64,000 bases of DNA from positions 1 through 64,000 of the forward strand of contig NZ_JAQFWP010000010.1 of the NCBI RefSeq assembly GCF_027706745.1, read 5' to 3'. Position 1 is the stretch's first letter. Each line of letters starts with the position of its first letter. This DNA is from Nocardiopsis suaedae (GTDB lineage Bacteria; Actinomycetota; Actinomycetes; Streptosporangiales; Streptosporangiaceae). The translations under genes and the position numbers were made by a program. The notes under the pieces are model-generated. The model saw only the letters and a list, made by a program, of their open reading frames with translations. It was not told the origin of the DNA and did not search any database. Positions 16,000 through 26,846 of the stretch are shown here, piece after piece.

Positions 16000-16971
16000 C
16001 TAGGCGCAGGCCAGGTCGCCGAGGGCGGCCAGGCGCGCCTCGGGGCCGCCGAGGGCGGCCGATGCCCATTTGGCGGTGGCGAAGTGCCGGTGCAGGGGGT
16101 AGGAGGCGTCGACACCCAGGCCGCCGTGCAGGTGCTGGGCGGCGTAAAGGGCGTCCAGGGCGTCCTCGGTGGCGAGCAGGGCGGCCGATTCGAGGACGGG
16201 GGCGGCGTCGGGGTCGCCGCGGTCGAGCCGCCAGGCCCCGGCGAGCAGGGCGGCGTCCAGGGCGCGGGAGGCGATGGAGATGTCGGCGACGCGCATGGTG
16301 ACGGCCTGCAGTTGCGCCAGGGGGCGGCCGAACTGGTGCCGGGTGCGCACGTGTGCGCAGGTCAGGTCGAGGGCGGCGCGCAGGGCCCCGGAGGCGGTGG
16401 CGATGAGCGCGGTCAGGGTGCACAGGTGCAGGGTGCGGGCGGCGGCAGCGCCGCCGGGGAGGGGTTCGGCGCGCACGCCGTCCAGCCCGGCCCGGAAGGC
16501 GGGGATGCGGGCGCCGGTGTGCTGGGGGGCCAGGGTGAGGCCGTCGGCGCCGGCGGGCACCCGGGCGACGGCGGGGCCGTCGGGGGTGCGCACGGGCAGG
16601 AGCAGGGTGGCGGCCTCGTCGGCGTAGGGGATCCCGGCGGCGGCGCCGTCGACGCGCAGGGCTCCGGTCCCGTCGGGGCGGGCGTCGGCGCCGCGTGGGC
16701 CGGATGCGGGGACGGGGGCGGTGGCCGGGGCGCCGGCGTCGGCCGGGTCCAGCAGCGGGTCGAGGGCCAGGGCGGGCACCAGGGGCGCGGGCGCGGCGCG
16801 GGCGGCGGCCTCGCGCAGGACCAGGGCGGCGCCGACGGCGCCCTGCCGTGCGGTGGTGATGCCGGTGTCGGCCAGTGCGCGGCGCAGGCGGCGGGGGTCG
16901 TCCTCGCGGTCGAGGACCTCGGCGGCCAGGGCGCGCAGGTCCTCCTGGGACTCGTCGGGGGAGAAGTCCAC
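16000..16971 (-). CDS. chsE1: Steroid acyl-CoA dehydrogenase subunit ChsE1 (FadE28-like)
   Basis: The 323-residue protein is the short partner subunit of a heteromeric acyl-CoA dehydrogenase. It has MDFSPDESQEDL at the start, RTRHQFGRPLAQLQAV, IASRALDAALLAGAWRL and the HLHGGLGVDASYPLHRH motif of FadE28 (Rv3544c). The N-terminal and middle domains are degenerate and Ala/Pro-rich compared with ordinary dehydrogenases, as in that family. The GTG start at 16971 has GAGGAGG 4 nt before it. It is the first gene of the operon; an operator-like palindrome at 16986-17007 lies directly upstream, next to the ribosome binding site, which points to repression by the divergent KstR-like regulator. Confidence 0.9.
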   Translation of the reverse strand: MDFSPDESQEDLRALAAEVLDREDDPRRLRRALADTGITTARQGAVGAALVLREAAARAAPAPLVPALALDPLLDPADAGAPATAPVPASGPRGADARPDGTGALRVDGAAAGIPYADEAATLLLPVRTPDGPAVARVPAGADGLTLAPQHTGARIPAFRAGLDGVRAEPLPGGAAAARTLHLCTLTALIATASGALRAALDLTCAHVRTRHQFGRPLAQLQAVTMRVADISIASRALDAALLAGAWRLDRGDPDAAPVLESAALLATEDALDALYAAQHLHGGLGVDASYPLHRHFATAKWASAALGGPEARLAALGDLACA

Positions 16972-16985
16972 GGGTCCTCCTCGAA

Positions 16986-17007
16986 AATCTAGAACAGATT
17001 CTAGATT
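16986..17007. promoter_or_regulatory. KstR-like operator before chsE1
   Basis: AATCTAGAA and TTCTAGATT form a perfect inverted repeat around CAGA. The inner 14 bases TAGAACAGATTCTA fit the KstR consensus TnnAACnnGTTnnA with one mismatch (A for G). It lies 15 bp upstream of the chsE1 GTG, so bound repressor would block transcription of the operon. Confidence 0.75.
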
Positions 17008-17079
17008 GTTGCGCCCGGAAGGGGAAGGGTGTCCGCAATCCTCCGGTTAACACGGCCGCAACATCGCAAGATGAGGTCT

Positions 17080-17097
17080 TCTCCACAGTTGTGGAGA
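17080..17097. promoter_or_regulatory. Palindrome in the chsE1-kstR intergenic region
   Basis: TCTCCAC and GTGGAGA form a 7-bp inverted repeat around AGTT. It lies in the middle of the divergent promoter region and does not resemble the TAGAAC sites, so it may bind another regulator or form a leader hairpin. The role is unknown. Confidence 0.4.
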
Positions 17098-17120
17098 GCT
17101 GATCCGCTGGGGGATCCTTA

Positions 17121-17134
17121 GATAACGTGTTCTT
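17121..17134. promoter_or_regulatory. KstR-like operator before the TetR gene
   Basis: GATAACGTGTTCTT read on the minus strand is AAGAACACGTTATC, which shares the 12-base core AGAACACGTTAT with the site at 17767-17780. It keeps the AACnnGTT core of the KstR motif. It is 30 bp before the regulator start, consistent with autoregulation. Confidence 0.75.
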
Positions 17135-17163
17135 GTGGACGGCAGCGAACGGGGAGGGGCACC

Positions 17164-20172
<3,009 letters not shown>

Positions 20173-20212
20173 CGCTCCTCCCCTCCGTGCCCGAGCCGCT
20201 CTGTGCCCGAGG

Positions 20213-20251
20213 GTCCCGCACCGGCCGGGGCCATGGGCCGGGTGCGGGGAC
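20213..20251 (-). terminator. Hairpin terminator after nadA
   Basis: GTCCCGCACCGGCC (20213-20226) pairs with the GGCCGGGTGCGGGGAC arm ending at 20251 with two bulged G residues. It lies just downstream of nadA and before the sigma-like gene. There is no T run. Confidence 0.6.
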
Positions 20252-20271
20252 AAGGAGAGGAATCCGTTATC

Positions 20272-21252
20272 TCACTCGCCCCCGCGCGAGGGGGTGCCGA
20301 TGGCGATCATCCGCTCCACCGAACGGCGCGCCCGGTCGGCGGTCGCGGTGTCGACGCGGATCTCCCCGCTGCCGGTGCGCAGCGACTCCAGCAGCTTCTC
20401 GCCGGTGATCATCTTCATGTAGTGGCACTCGGCGCGCGGGTTGACCGGCTCGAAGGAGGTGTCCGGGTTGGCGGCGCGCAGCTGGTGCAGCATCCCGGTC
20501 TCGGTGGCGATGAGCACCTTGTCCGCGGTGGTGGTCTCGGCGGCGGCGAGCATGCCGCCGGTGGAGAGCACCTTGACCCGCTCCTGGGGGACGGTGCCCT
20601 CGCCGACGAGGTAGAGGGCGGAGGTGGCGCAGCCGCACTCGGGGTGGACGTACAGCTCGGCGTCGGGCTCGGCGGCGGCGCGCTCGCGCAGGGCGGCCCC
20701 GTCGATCCCGGCGTGCACGTGGCACTCGCCCATCCACACGTGGATGTTCTCCCGTCCGGTGACCCGCTTGACGTGGGCCCCCAGGAACTGGTCCGGGAGG
20801 AAGAGGATCTCGGTGTCCTCGGGGACGGACCGGATGACGTCGGCGGCGTTGGAGGAGGTGCAGCAGATGTCGGTCTCGGCCTTCACCGCCGCGGTGGTGT
20901 TGACGTAGGCGACGACCACGGCGCCGGGGTGCTCGGCCTTCCAGGCGCGCACGTCCTCGGCGGTGATGGTGTCGGCCAGGGAGCAGCCCGCCTTCGGCTC
21001 GGGCAGCAGCACGGTCTTCTCGGGGGCGAGGATCTTGGCCGTCTCGGCCATGAAGTGGACCCCGCAGAAGACGATGGTGTCGGCCTCCACATCGGCGGCC
21101 AGGCGGGACAGGGCCAGCGAGTCGCCGGTGTGGTCGGCGACGTCCTGGATCTCGGGGCGCTGGTAGTTGTGGGCGAGGATGACCGCGCCGCGCTCATCGG
21201 CGAGGCGCCGGACCTCGGCGGCCCAGGTCTGGCTTGCGTTGACGGTGGCCAT
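20272..21252 (-). CDS. nadA: Quinolinate synthase
   Basis: The 326-residue enzyme condenses iminoaspartate with dihydroxyacetone phosphate to quinolinate in de novo NAD synthesis, using a [4Fe-4S] cluster. Visible motifs include [53 protein letters not shown] and [10 protein letters not shown], with cysteines available for the cluster. The ATG at 21252 is preceded by GAAGGAAG; the frame extends upstream to 21315 but without a better start. nadB and nadC are not next to it. It is divergent from an NrtR-type regulator, and a shared inverted repeat (21276-21298) lies between them, so NAD status probably controls it. Confidence 0.95.
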   Translation of the reverse strand: MATVNASQTWAAEVRRLADERGAVILAHNYQRPEIQDVADHTGDSLALSRLAADVEADTIVFCGVHFMAETAKILAPEKTVLLPEPKAGCSLADTITAEDVRAWKAEHPGAVVVAYVNTTAAVKAETDICCTSSNAADVIRSVPEDTEILFLPDQFLGAHVKRVTGRENIHVWMGECHVHAGIDGAALRERAAAEPDAELYVHPECGCATSALYLVGEGTVPQERVKVLSTGGMLAAAETTTADKVLIATETGMLHQLRAANPDTSFEPVNPRAECHYMKMITGEKLLESLRTGSGEIRVDTATADRARRSVERMIAIGTPSRGGE

Positions 21253-21275
21253 GGCCGGTTCTTCCTTCGGAACGG

Positions 21276-21298
21276 GTTTTTGACTTGTAGGCAAAAAC
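21276..21298. promoter_or_regulatory. Putative NrtR operator between nadA and nrtR
   Basis: GTTTTTG and CAAAAAC form a 7-bp inverted repeat with a 9-bp spacer in an AT-rich island within the 71-bp divergent region. It overlaps the -35 area of the likely nrtR promoter (TAACAT at 21310-21315, 8 nt before the ATG) and is 24 bp before the nadA start. Confidence 0.65.
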
Positions 21299-21323
21299 TC
21301 GAAAAAGCCTAACATGGGGGGCC

Positions 21324-22046
21324 ATGGACGACACAGCGGGCAGGGGGGCGCGGGCCGGGCACGAGGTCCTGGCCGCGGTGCTGCAGATCCGGTCCGGGCG
21401 GCTGAGCGTGCTGCTGTGGCGCCGCGCGCGCCCGCCGTTCGAGGGCGCCTGGGTGCTGCCGGGCGGGCGGCTGGGCGGCGACGAGGGGCTGGGCGAGTCC
21501 ATCCGGCGCCAGCTCGCCCAGAAGGTGGACGTGCGCGACCTGGCCCACCTGGAGCAGCTGGAGACCCGCGGGGCGCCGGACCGGTGCCCGGGCGGGCGCA
21601 CCCTGGCCACCGCCTACCTGGGCCTGGTGCCCGCGCACATCGAGCCGGTGGTGCCGGCCGACACCGCCTGGCACCCCGCCTCCGACCTGCCGTCCATGGG
21701 CTACGACCACGCGGCGATCGTGCACTCGGGGCGCCGCCGGCTGCGCGCCAAGCTCTCCTACACCAACATCGGCTTCGCGCTGGCCCCGCCCGAGTTCACC
21801 ATGTCCGAGCTGTCCGGGTACTACCGGGCCGCGCTGGGGCACGACGTGGCCGCCACCAACCTGCGCCGGGTGCTGCTGCGCCGCGGCCAGATCGAGGAGA
21901 CCGGCCGCTCGGTGCCCTCCGGCCGCTCCGGCGGCCGCCCGGCGGCGCTCTGCCGGTTCCGGGCCCCGCGGTTGGAGGTGACCGACGCCTGCGCGGTGCT
22001 GCGCCCGCCCGGCGCGGCCCGTCCGGATCAGCGCCCTCCGTGCTAG
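21324..22046 (+). CDS. nrtR: Nudix-related transcriptional regulator NrtR
   Basis: The 240-residue protein joins an N-terminal Nudix-type domain ([23 protein letters not shown]...) to a C-terminal winged helix ([20 protein letters not shown], then [14 protein letters not shown]). In the Nudix box the usual REXXEE glutamates are not intact ([10 protein letters not shown]), which indicates a ligand-binding rather than hydrolytic domain, as in NrtR repressors that sense ADP-ribose. It faces nadA across a short region with an inverted repeat. TAACAT 8 nt before the ATG suggests a leaderless transcript. The HAD gene follows 10 bp later. Confidence 0.85.
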   Translation: MDDTAGRGARAGHEVLAAVLQIRSGRLSVLLWRRARPPFEGAWVLPGGRLGGDEGLGESIRRQLAQKVDVRDLAHLEQLETRGAPDRCPGGRTLATAYLGLVPAHIEPVVPADTAWHPASDLPSMGYDHAAIVHSGRRRLRAKLSYTNIGFALAPPEFTMSELSGYYRAALGHDVAATNLRRVLLRRGQIEETGRSVPSGRSGGRPAALCRFRAPRLEVTDACAVLRPPGAARPDQRPPC

Positions 22047-22056
22047 CGTCCTGACC

Positions 22057-22713
22057 GTGATGATGAGGAGTGTGGTCTTCGACGTCGGGGAGACGCTGGT
22101 CGACGAGACGCGCATCTTCGAGCGCTGGGCCGACCGCCTCGGCGTCCCGCGCCTGGCCTTCTTCGGCCTGATGGGCGGGGTGATGGCCCGCGGGCGTCCG
22201 CTGATGGACGCCTTCCGGCTGGTCAAGCCCGGCTTCCGGCTGGAGGAGGAGGTCGCGGCCTGGAGGGCCGAGGACCCCGGCACCCCCGCCGACGGCTTCG
22301 ACTCCGGCGACCTGTACCCGGACGTGCGCCCGGCTCTGGCCGAGCTGCGCGCGATGGGCCTGAACGTGGTGGTGGCCGGGAACCAGCCCGCGCAGGCCCG
22401 CGCCGCGCTGGAGGCCATGGACCTGCCGGTGGACGCGGTGCACGTGTCCGAGGAGTGGGGGCTGGAGAAGCCCGACCCCGCCTTCTTCGAGCGGGTGGTG
22501 CGCGAGACCGGCTCGGCCCCCGGGGAGATCGCCTACGTGGGCGACCGGCTCGACAACGACGTGCTCCCCGCGCGCGCCGCCGGGATGGCCACGGTGCTGG
22601 TGCGCCGCGGCATGCACGGCTACCTGCACGCCGACGACCCCGACGCCAAGCGGGCCGACCTGGTGGCCGACTCCCTGACCGACATCCCCGCCTGGATCGC
22701 CGGGCGCCGCTGA
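22057..22713 (+). CDS. HAD-family hydrolase
   Basis: The 218-residue protein has HAD motif I FDVGETLVDET with the nucleophilic Asp, motif II near VVVAGNQP, the lysine of motif III in LEKPDPAFF, and motif IV GDRLDNDV. A cap region lies between motifs I and II. It is a subfamily IA-type phosphatase or dehalogenase-like enzyme; the substrate cannot be read from sequence. The first codons are GTG-ATG-ATG, so the exact start is ambiguous. TAGCGT, overlapping the nrtR stop, stands 7 nt before the GTG and could be a leaderless -10 element. The ABC-transporter genes follow after 7 bp. Confidence 0.85.
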   Translation: MMMRSVVFDVGETLVDETRIFERWADRLGVPRLAFFGLMGGVMARGRPLMDAFRLVKPGFRLEEEVAAWRAEDPGTPADGFDSGDLYPDVRPALAELRAMGLNVVVAGNQPAQARAALEAMDLPVDAVHVSEEWGLEKPDPAFFERVVRETGSAPGEIAYVGDRLDNDVLPARAAGMATVLVRRGMHGYLHADDPDAKRADLVADSLTDIPAWIAGRR

Positions 22714-22720
22714 GGACGGC

Positions 22721-23893
22721 ATGATCACCTTCGAGGGCGTGACGAAGCGCTACCCGGACGGCACCGTCGCCCTGGACGGGCTGGACCTGCGGGCCCCCAG
22801 CGGGCGCACCACCGTGCTGGTCGGCTCCTCGGGCAGCGGCAAGACGACCGCGCTGCGGGCCGTCAACCGGCTGGTGGAGCCGACCGGCGGGCGGGTCCTC
22901 ATCGACGGCACCGACGTGCGCGAGCGCGACCCGGCGCTGCTGCGCCGCTCCATCGGCTACGTCATCCAGCAGGCCGGGCTGTTCCCGCACCGCACCGTGC
23001 TGGACAACATCGCCACCGTGCCGCTGCTGCTGGGCTGGGGCCGCCGCCGCGCCCGCTCCCGCGCCGCCGAGCTGCTGGAGCTGGTGGGGCTGGAGGCCGC
23101 GCAGGGGCGGCGCTACCCGCACCAGCTCTCCGGGGGCCAGCAGCAGCGGGTGGGGGTGGCCCGCGCGCTGGCGGCCGACCCGCCGGTGCTGCTGATGGAC
23201 GAGCCGTTCAGCGCGGTCGACCCGGTGGTCCGCGCGGGCCTGCAGGACGAGCTGCTGCGCCTGCAGTCCGAGCTGCACAAGACGGTGCTGTTCGTGACGC
23301 ACGACATCGACGAGGCGGTCCGGCTCGGCGACGGCATCGCCGTGTTCCGCCCGGGCGGGGTGCTGGCCCAGTACGACACCCCCGAGCGGCTGCTCGCCGA
23401 ACCGGTGGACACGTTCGTGGAGGGGTTCGTCGGCTACGACCGGGGCGTGCGGCGGCTGTCCTTCTTCCCCGCCTCCCGGCTGGAGCTGCACACCGACGCG
23501 GTGCTCGACGGGGGCCGGACCGCGGGCGCGGCCGCGCGCACCGCCGCCGCCACCGGTGAACCGTGGCTGCTGGTCACCGGCGCCGGCCGGGCCCCGCTGG
23601 GGTGGCTGTCGGCCGGGCGCGCGGCCGCCGCCGACCCCGAGCGGCCCCTGGAGTCCCTGGAACTGGAGGGCTACGGCCACATCTTCCACGTGGAGGCCGA
23701 CTCGCTGCGGGCCGCCCTGGACGCCGCGGTGCTCTCCCCGGCGGGGCGGGCCGTGGGGGTGGACCCCGGCGGCGCGGTGCTCGGCGTGGTCTCCCAGGCG
23801 GACCTGGCGGCGGCGATCTGGTCGGTGGGCGAGGACACGGTGGGCGAGGACACGGTGGGCGGGGACACGGTGGGCGGGCAGGACCATGGGTGA
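22721..23893 (+). CDS. Quaternary-amine ABC importer, ATP-binding protein (OpuCA-like)
   Basis: The 390-residue ATPase has Walker A GSSGSGKTT, the Q-loop region IQQAGLFPHRTVLDNI, signature LSGGQQQRVGVARAL, Walker B VLLMDEPFSAVDP and the H-loop VTHDIDEA. The FPHRTV-type Q-loop and the long C-terminal extension are typical of OpuCA/ProV. The extension is CBS-like but degenerate, and ends in a short repeat EDTVG. It energises uptake of glycine betaine, choline, carnitine or a related solute. Its stop overlaps the first permease gene by 8 nt. Four genes in a row (ATPase, two permeases, binding protein) form a complete importer. Confidence 0.9.
   Translation: MITFEGVTKRYPDGTVALDGLDLRAPSGRTTVLVGSSGSGKTTALRAVNRLVEPTGGRVLIDGTDVRERDPALLRRSIGYVIQQAGLFPHRTVLDNIATVPLLLGWGRRRARSRAAELLELVGLEAAQGRRYPHQLSGGQQQRVGVARALAADPPVLLMDEPFSAVDPVVRAGLQDELLRLQSELHKTVLFVTHDIDEAVRLGDGIAVFRPGGVLAQYDTPERLLAEPVDTFVEGFVGYDRGVRRLSFFPASRLELHTDAVLDGGRTAGAAARTAAATGEPWLLVTGAGRAPLGWLSAGRAAAADPERPLESLELEGYGHIFHVEADSLRAALDAAVLSPAGRAVGVDPGGAVLGVVSQADLAAAIWSVGEDTVGEDTVGGDTVGGQDHG
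23824..23875 (+). repeat. 15-bp tandem repeat at the 3' end of the ATPase gene
   Basis: Three copies of a 15-bp unit (GGTGGGCGAGGACAC, with one G variant) plus a 7-bp partial copy encode EDTVG-type pentapeptides at the C-terminus of the ATPase. The length is a multiple of three, so copy-number change would keep the frame. Confidence 0.85.
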
Positions 23894-24566
23894 GGTGATC
23901 CGCTGGGACTGGATCGCCCGCGGCCTGGAGGACCCGATCGGCACCGCCGTGCTCCAGCACCTCCAGCTCTCCCTGGTGCCCATCGCCCTGGGCCTGCTGG
24001 CGGCGCTGCCGCTGGGGGTGGCCGCCGCCCGCTGGCGGCGGGTGTACCCGCCGCTGCTCACCGTGGTCAACGTGCTCTACGCGGTGCCCTCGATCGCGCT
24101 GTTCTTCCTGCTGCTGCCCTACACCGGGCTGACGATGTGGACCGCGGTGCTGCCGCTGGCCCTGTACACCCTGGCGATCCTGGTGCCCAACATCGTCGAC
24201 GGGCTGCACCAGGTGCCCGGCCACGTGCGCCAGGCCGCCACCGCGATGGGGTTCGGCCCGCTGCGCCGCCTGGTGCTGGTGGAGCTGCCGGTGGCGGTGC
24301 CCGCGGTGATCGCCGGGCTGCGGGTGGCCTCGGTGGCCACCATCAGCATGGTCAGCGTCGCCTCCATGGTGGGCCTGGGCGGCCTGGGGGCGCTGATCCT
24401 GCGGGAGGGGTTCAACAACCGCTTCGCCACCCCCATCATCGTCGGCGTGGTGCTGACCGCCGTGCTCGCCTTCGCCGTCGACGGGCTGCTGGTGCTGGCC
24501 CAGCGGCTGCTCACCCCGTGGGTGCCGCGCCCGGCGCGCGGCCGGGAGCGCAAGGGGGTCCGGTGA
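23886..24566 (+). CDS. Quaternary-amine ABC importer, permease (OpuCB-like)
   Basis: The 226-residue membrane protein has five or six hydrophobic segments and the binding-protein-dependent permease signature around QAATAMGFGPLRRLVLVELPVA (coupling helix, AATAMGFG core). LQHLQLSLVPIALGLL near the N-terminus and VYAVPS-like LYAVPSIALFFLLLP are typical of OpuCB/OpuBD permeases. ATG 23886 overlaps the ATPase gene; its TGA overlaps the GTG of the second permease. It forms half of the membrane channel. Confidence 0.88.
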   Translation: MGEVIRWDWIARGLEDPIGTAVLQHLQLSLVPIALGLLAALPLGVAAARWRRVYPPLLTVVNVLYAVPSIALFFLLLPYTGLTMWTAVLPLALYTLAILVPNIVDGLHQVPGHVRQAATAMGFGPLRRLVLVELPVAVPAVIAGLRVASVATISMVSVASMVGLGGLGALILREGFNNRFATPIIVGVVLTAVLAFAVDGLLVLAQRLLTPWVPRPARGRERKGVR

Positions 24567-25246
24567 GCATCTACGAGCTGGTCGCCGCCTGGTTCTCCGA
24601 CCCGGGCAACTGGACCGGTCCGGGCGGCATCCCCGCCCGCTTCGCCGAGCACACCGCCTACTCGGCCGCGGCCATGGCGGTGGCCGCCGCGATCGCGGTG
24701 CCGCTGGGCCTGGCCACCGGGCACACCGGCCGGGGCGGGCTGCTCGCCGTGGGGCTGGCCAACGCCGCCCGCGCGCTGCCCACCATCGGCGTGATGTTCC
24801 TGGTGGTGCTGGCGATGGGGATCGGCCTGGTGCCGGTGCAGGTGGCGCTGGTGGTCCTGGCGGTGCCGCCGATCCTGGTGAACACGCATGAGGGGGTGCG
24901 CGCGGTCGACCCCGGCCTGCGCGACGCCGCCGCCGGGATGGGCATGCGCGGGCCGCAGGTGCTGCTGCGCCTGGAGCTGCCGGTGGCGCTGCCGATGGTG
25001 CTGCTGGGGCTGCGCACCGCGGCGGTGCAGGTGGTCTCCACCGCCACCATCGCCGCCTACGTCGGCGTGGGCGGCCTGGGGCGGTTCATCTTCGACGGGC
25101 AGAACCGCCAGGAGTTCGGCATGGTGGCCGGGGGGTCGCTGCTGGTGGCGCTGATGGCGGTGCTGGTGCTGGTGTTCTTCTGGCTGCTGCGCCGCCTGGC
25201 GGTGTCCCCCGGGCTGCGTGCCCGCGAGGCCGCCGTCCGGGAGTAG
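24563..25246 (+). CDS. Quaternary-amine ABC importer, permease (OpuCD-like)
   Basis: The 227-residue membrane protein is a paralog of the preceding permease, with the coupling-helix region DAAAGMGMRGPQVLLRLELP, RALPTIGVMF and VGVGGLGRFIFDG. It has about six hydrophobic segments. GTG at 24563 overlaps the previous stop (GTGA). Two non-identical permeases fit the OpuC rather than the single-permease ProW arrangement. Confidence 0.88.
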   Translation: MSIYELVAAWFSDPGNWTGPGGIPARFAEHTAYSAAAMAVAAAIAVPLGLATGHTGRGGLLAVGLANAARALPTIGVMFLVVLAMGIGLVPVQVALVVLAVPPILVNTHEGVRAVDPGLRDAAAGMGMRGPQVLLRLELPVALPMVLLGLRTAAVQVVSTATIAAYVGVGGLGRFIFDGQNRQEFGMVAGGSLLVALMAVLVLVFFWLLRRLAVSPGLRAREAAVRE

Positions 25247-25270
25247 TCGACGTTCGAGGGAGTTGGGACG

Positions 25271-26188
25271 ATGCGCAAGAACCGCGTGGGCCTCGGAACG
25301 GGGGCGGCCGCGGCCGCCGGGGCGCTGGCGCTGGCCGCCTCGGCTTGCGGCGGAGAGGACCCCTACGCCGACGGCGGCGGGGGCGGCGGCTCCGGGGTGA
25401 TCACCGTGGGTTCGGCGGACTTCCCCGAGTCGGCCCTGCTCGCCCAGATCTACGCCCAGGCGCTGGAGGCGGCCGGCAACGAGGTGGAGACCCAGCTCAA
25501 CATCGGCAGCCGCGAGGTCTACTACGACCAGGTGGAGTCGGGGGCCATCTCGGTGCTGCCCGAGTACAACGGCGGCATCCTGCTCTACCTCGACCCGGAG
25601 GCCGAGTCGGGCCCGACCGAGGAGACCAGTGAGCGGGCGGCCGCGGAGCTGCCCGACGGGCTGAGCATCCTGGACGCCTCCCCGGCGGAGAACAAGGACT
25701 CGGTGACGGTCACCCAGGAGACCGCCGACGAGGAAGGGCTCACCGAGATCGGGGACCTGGCGGACGTGGCCGGGGACATGGAGATCGGCGGGCCGCCGGA
25801 GTTCGAGACGCGCCCGCAGGGGCTGCCCGGCCTGAAGGACGTCTACGGGGTGGAGTTCGGCGGGTTCCGGTCGCTGGACCCGGCGCTGGTGCCCACCGCG
25901 CTGAACGACGGGGACGTGCAGGCCGCCAACCTGTTCACGACCGACCCGGCGATCGCCTCCGAGGGGTTCGTGACCCTGGAGGACCCGGAGAACCTGTTCG
26001 GCGCGCAGAACGTGGTGCCGCTGATCCACGACGCCTCGGTGCCCCGCGACGCGCGCGAGGTCCTGAACCGGGTGTCGGCGGAGCTGACCACCGAGGACCT
26101 GGTGGAGATGAACGAGCGGGTCGGGGTCGAGCACGAGAGCGCCGACGCGGTGGCGGCGGACTGGCTCGAGCAGGCGGGGCTGGACTAG
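25271..26188 (+). CDS. Quaternary-amine ABC importer, substrate-binding lipoprotein
   Basis: The 305-residue protein begins with a lipoprotein signal peptide (Lys/Arg n-region, Ala-rich h-region, ASAC lipobox with Cys27) and a Gly-rich linker. The mature part has GSADFPESALLAQIYAQALE and VLPEYNGGILLYLDP, typical of OpuAC/OpuCC-type binding proteins for glycine betaine, choline or related trimethylammonium compounds. GAGGGAG precedes the ATG. It is the last gene of the importer. Ligand identity cannot be settled: EgtU-type ergothioneine binders share this fold. Its stop overlaps the stop of a small antisense reading frame. Confidence 0.88.
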   Translation: MRKNRVGLGTGAAAAAGALALAASACGGEDPYADGGGGGGSGVITVGSADFPESALLAQIYAQALEAAGNEVETQLNIGSREVYYDQVESGAISVLPEYNGGILLYLDPEAESGPTEETSERAAAELPDGLSILDASPAENKDSVTVTQETADEEGLTEIGDLADVAGDMEIGGPPEFETRPQGLPGLKDVYGVEFGGFRSLDPALVPTALNDGDVQAANLFTTDPAIASEGFVTLEDPENLFGAQNVVPLIHDASVPRDAREVLNRVSAELTTEDLVEMNERVGVEHESADAVAADWLEQAGLD

Positions 26189-26250
26189 AGGATCATGGCC
26201 AGGATCAGCCCGGCCACCAGGATTCCGAGAACCGTGTAGAAGCCGTCCAT
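26185..26250 (-). CDS. Possible 21-residue single-pass membrane peptide
   Basis: The minus strand encodes MDGFYTVLGILVAGLILAMI plus a final Leu: a short polar start and then a continuous hydrophobic helix, a shape expected of tiny membrane subunits such as those that stabilise transporters. Its stop shares CTAG with the binding-protein stop. No clear Shine-Dalgarno precedes the ATG. An overlapping alternative ATG two codons upstream in another frame gives an unconvincing peptide. It could be a chance frame; no family was recognised. Confidence 0.3.
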   Translation of the reverse strand: MDGFYTVLGILVAGLILAMIL

Positions 26251-26311
26251 GCGCCCATTGCACCGCCCGGGCGGCGCCCTGTGAACTGGCGCCGCCCGCA
26301 CAGCGGTGTGC

Positions 26312-26329
26312 CCGGAGGGTAGCCCCCGG
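26312..26329 (-). terminator. Hairpin downstream of flavin reductase gene
   Basis: CCGGAGGG can pair with CCCCCGG around TAG with one mismatch. It lies 23-40 bp after the flavin reductase stop. A perfect 12-bp palindrome CTCTCTAGAGAG (26334-26345) stands between the stop and this hairpin and may add to the structure. Confidence 0.45.
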
Positions 26330-26351
26330 CGACCTCTCTAGAGAGTTTCGC

Positions 26352-26846
26352 TCACTTCAGGGTGCGGTACCGGCCCTCGAAGCGCACGAGCGGGTGCGCC
26401 CCGCCGCCGACCCGCGGCAGGCCCGTCACCTCGGCGAAGTAGACGGCGTGGTCGCCCACCTCCAGGCTCTGCCGGACCGAGCACTCCAGCGCGGCCAGGG
26501 CCTCGGTGAGCACCAGCGCCCCGGTGTCCCCGCCGCGGTCGTGCGGCTCGGCGGCCAGCAGCAGCCGGGCACTGGGCCGCCCCTCGGCGGAGAACCGCCC
26601 GGCGATGGCGCGGTGCCCGGCGCCGAGCACGCTGACGGCGAAGGCGCCCTGCCGGTCGATCACCTCGCGCAGGTACCCGTCGGAGACCACGCTGAGCATG
26701 ACCACCGGCGGGTCGGCCGAGATCGAGCACAGGGCGCTGACGGTGCTGCCGATGTCGTCGCGCCCGTCGCGCACCGCCACCACCGCCACCCCGGTGGGCA
26801 GGGCCGCCATGGCCTCGGTGAAGGCGCCGGGGGCGGGGGCGCTCAC
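26352..26846 (-). CDS. Flavin reductase-like FMN-binding protein
   Basis: The 164-residue protein has the flavin_reduct domain pattern: LPTGVAVVAVRDGRDDIGSTVSALCSISADPPVVMLSV (STVSALCSIS core), FAVSVLGAGH and FAEVTGL near the end. Such proteins supply reduced FMN or FAD to two-component monooxygenases; HsaB of steroid-ring degradation belongs here, but nothing ties this copy to it. The GTG at 26846 overlaps the TGA of sppA (GTGA), so the two are translated together. No monooxygenase partner is adjacent. Confidence 0.82.
   Translation of the reverse strand: MSAPAPGAFTEAMAALPTGVAVVAVRDGRDDIGSTVSALCSISADPPVVMLSVVSDGYLREVIDRQGAFAVSVLGAGHRAIAGRFSAEGRPSARLLLAAEPHDRGGDTGALVLTEALAALECSVRQSLEVGDHAVYFAEVTGLPRVGGGAHPLVRFEGRYRTLK

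Noticed and set aside
17080-17097. TCTCCAC-AGTT-GTGGAGA considered as a DnaA box cluster or an extra KstR site
   Set aside because: A single partly similar TTGTGGA-like string is not a cluster, and the half-sites differ from TAGAAC, so it is listed only as a palindrome of unknown role.
23824-23875. 15-bp repeats considered as a regulatory iteron or origin element
   Set aside because: They are in frame at the end of the ATPase gene and encode EDTVG repeats; no replication gene is nearby.
26352-26846. Flavin reductase considered as HsaB of steroid-ring degradation
   Set aside because: The flavin reductase domain is too general, no HsaA-type monooxygenase is adjacent, and no KstR-like site precedes the sppA operon.
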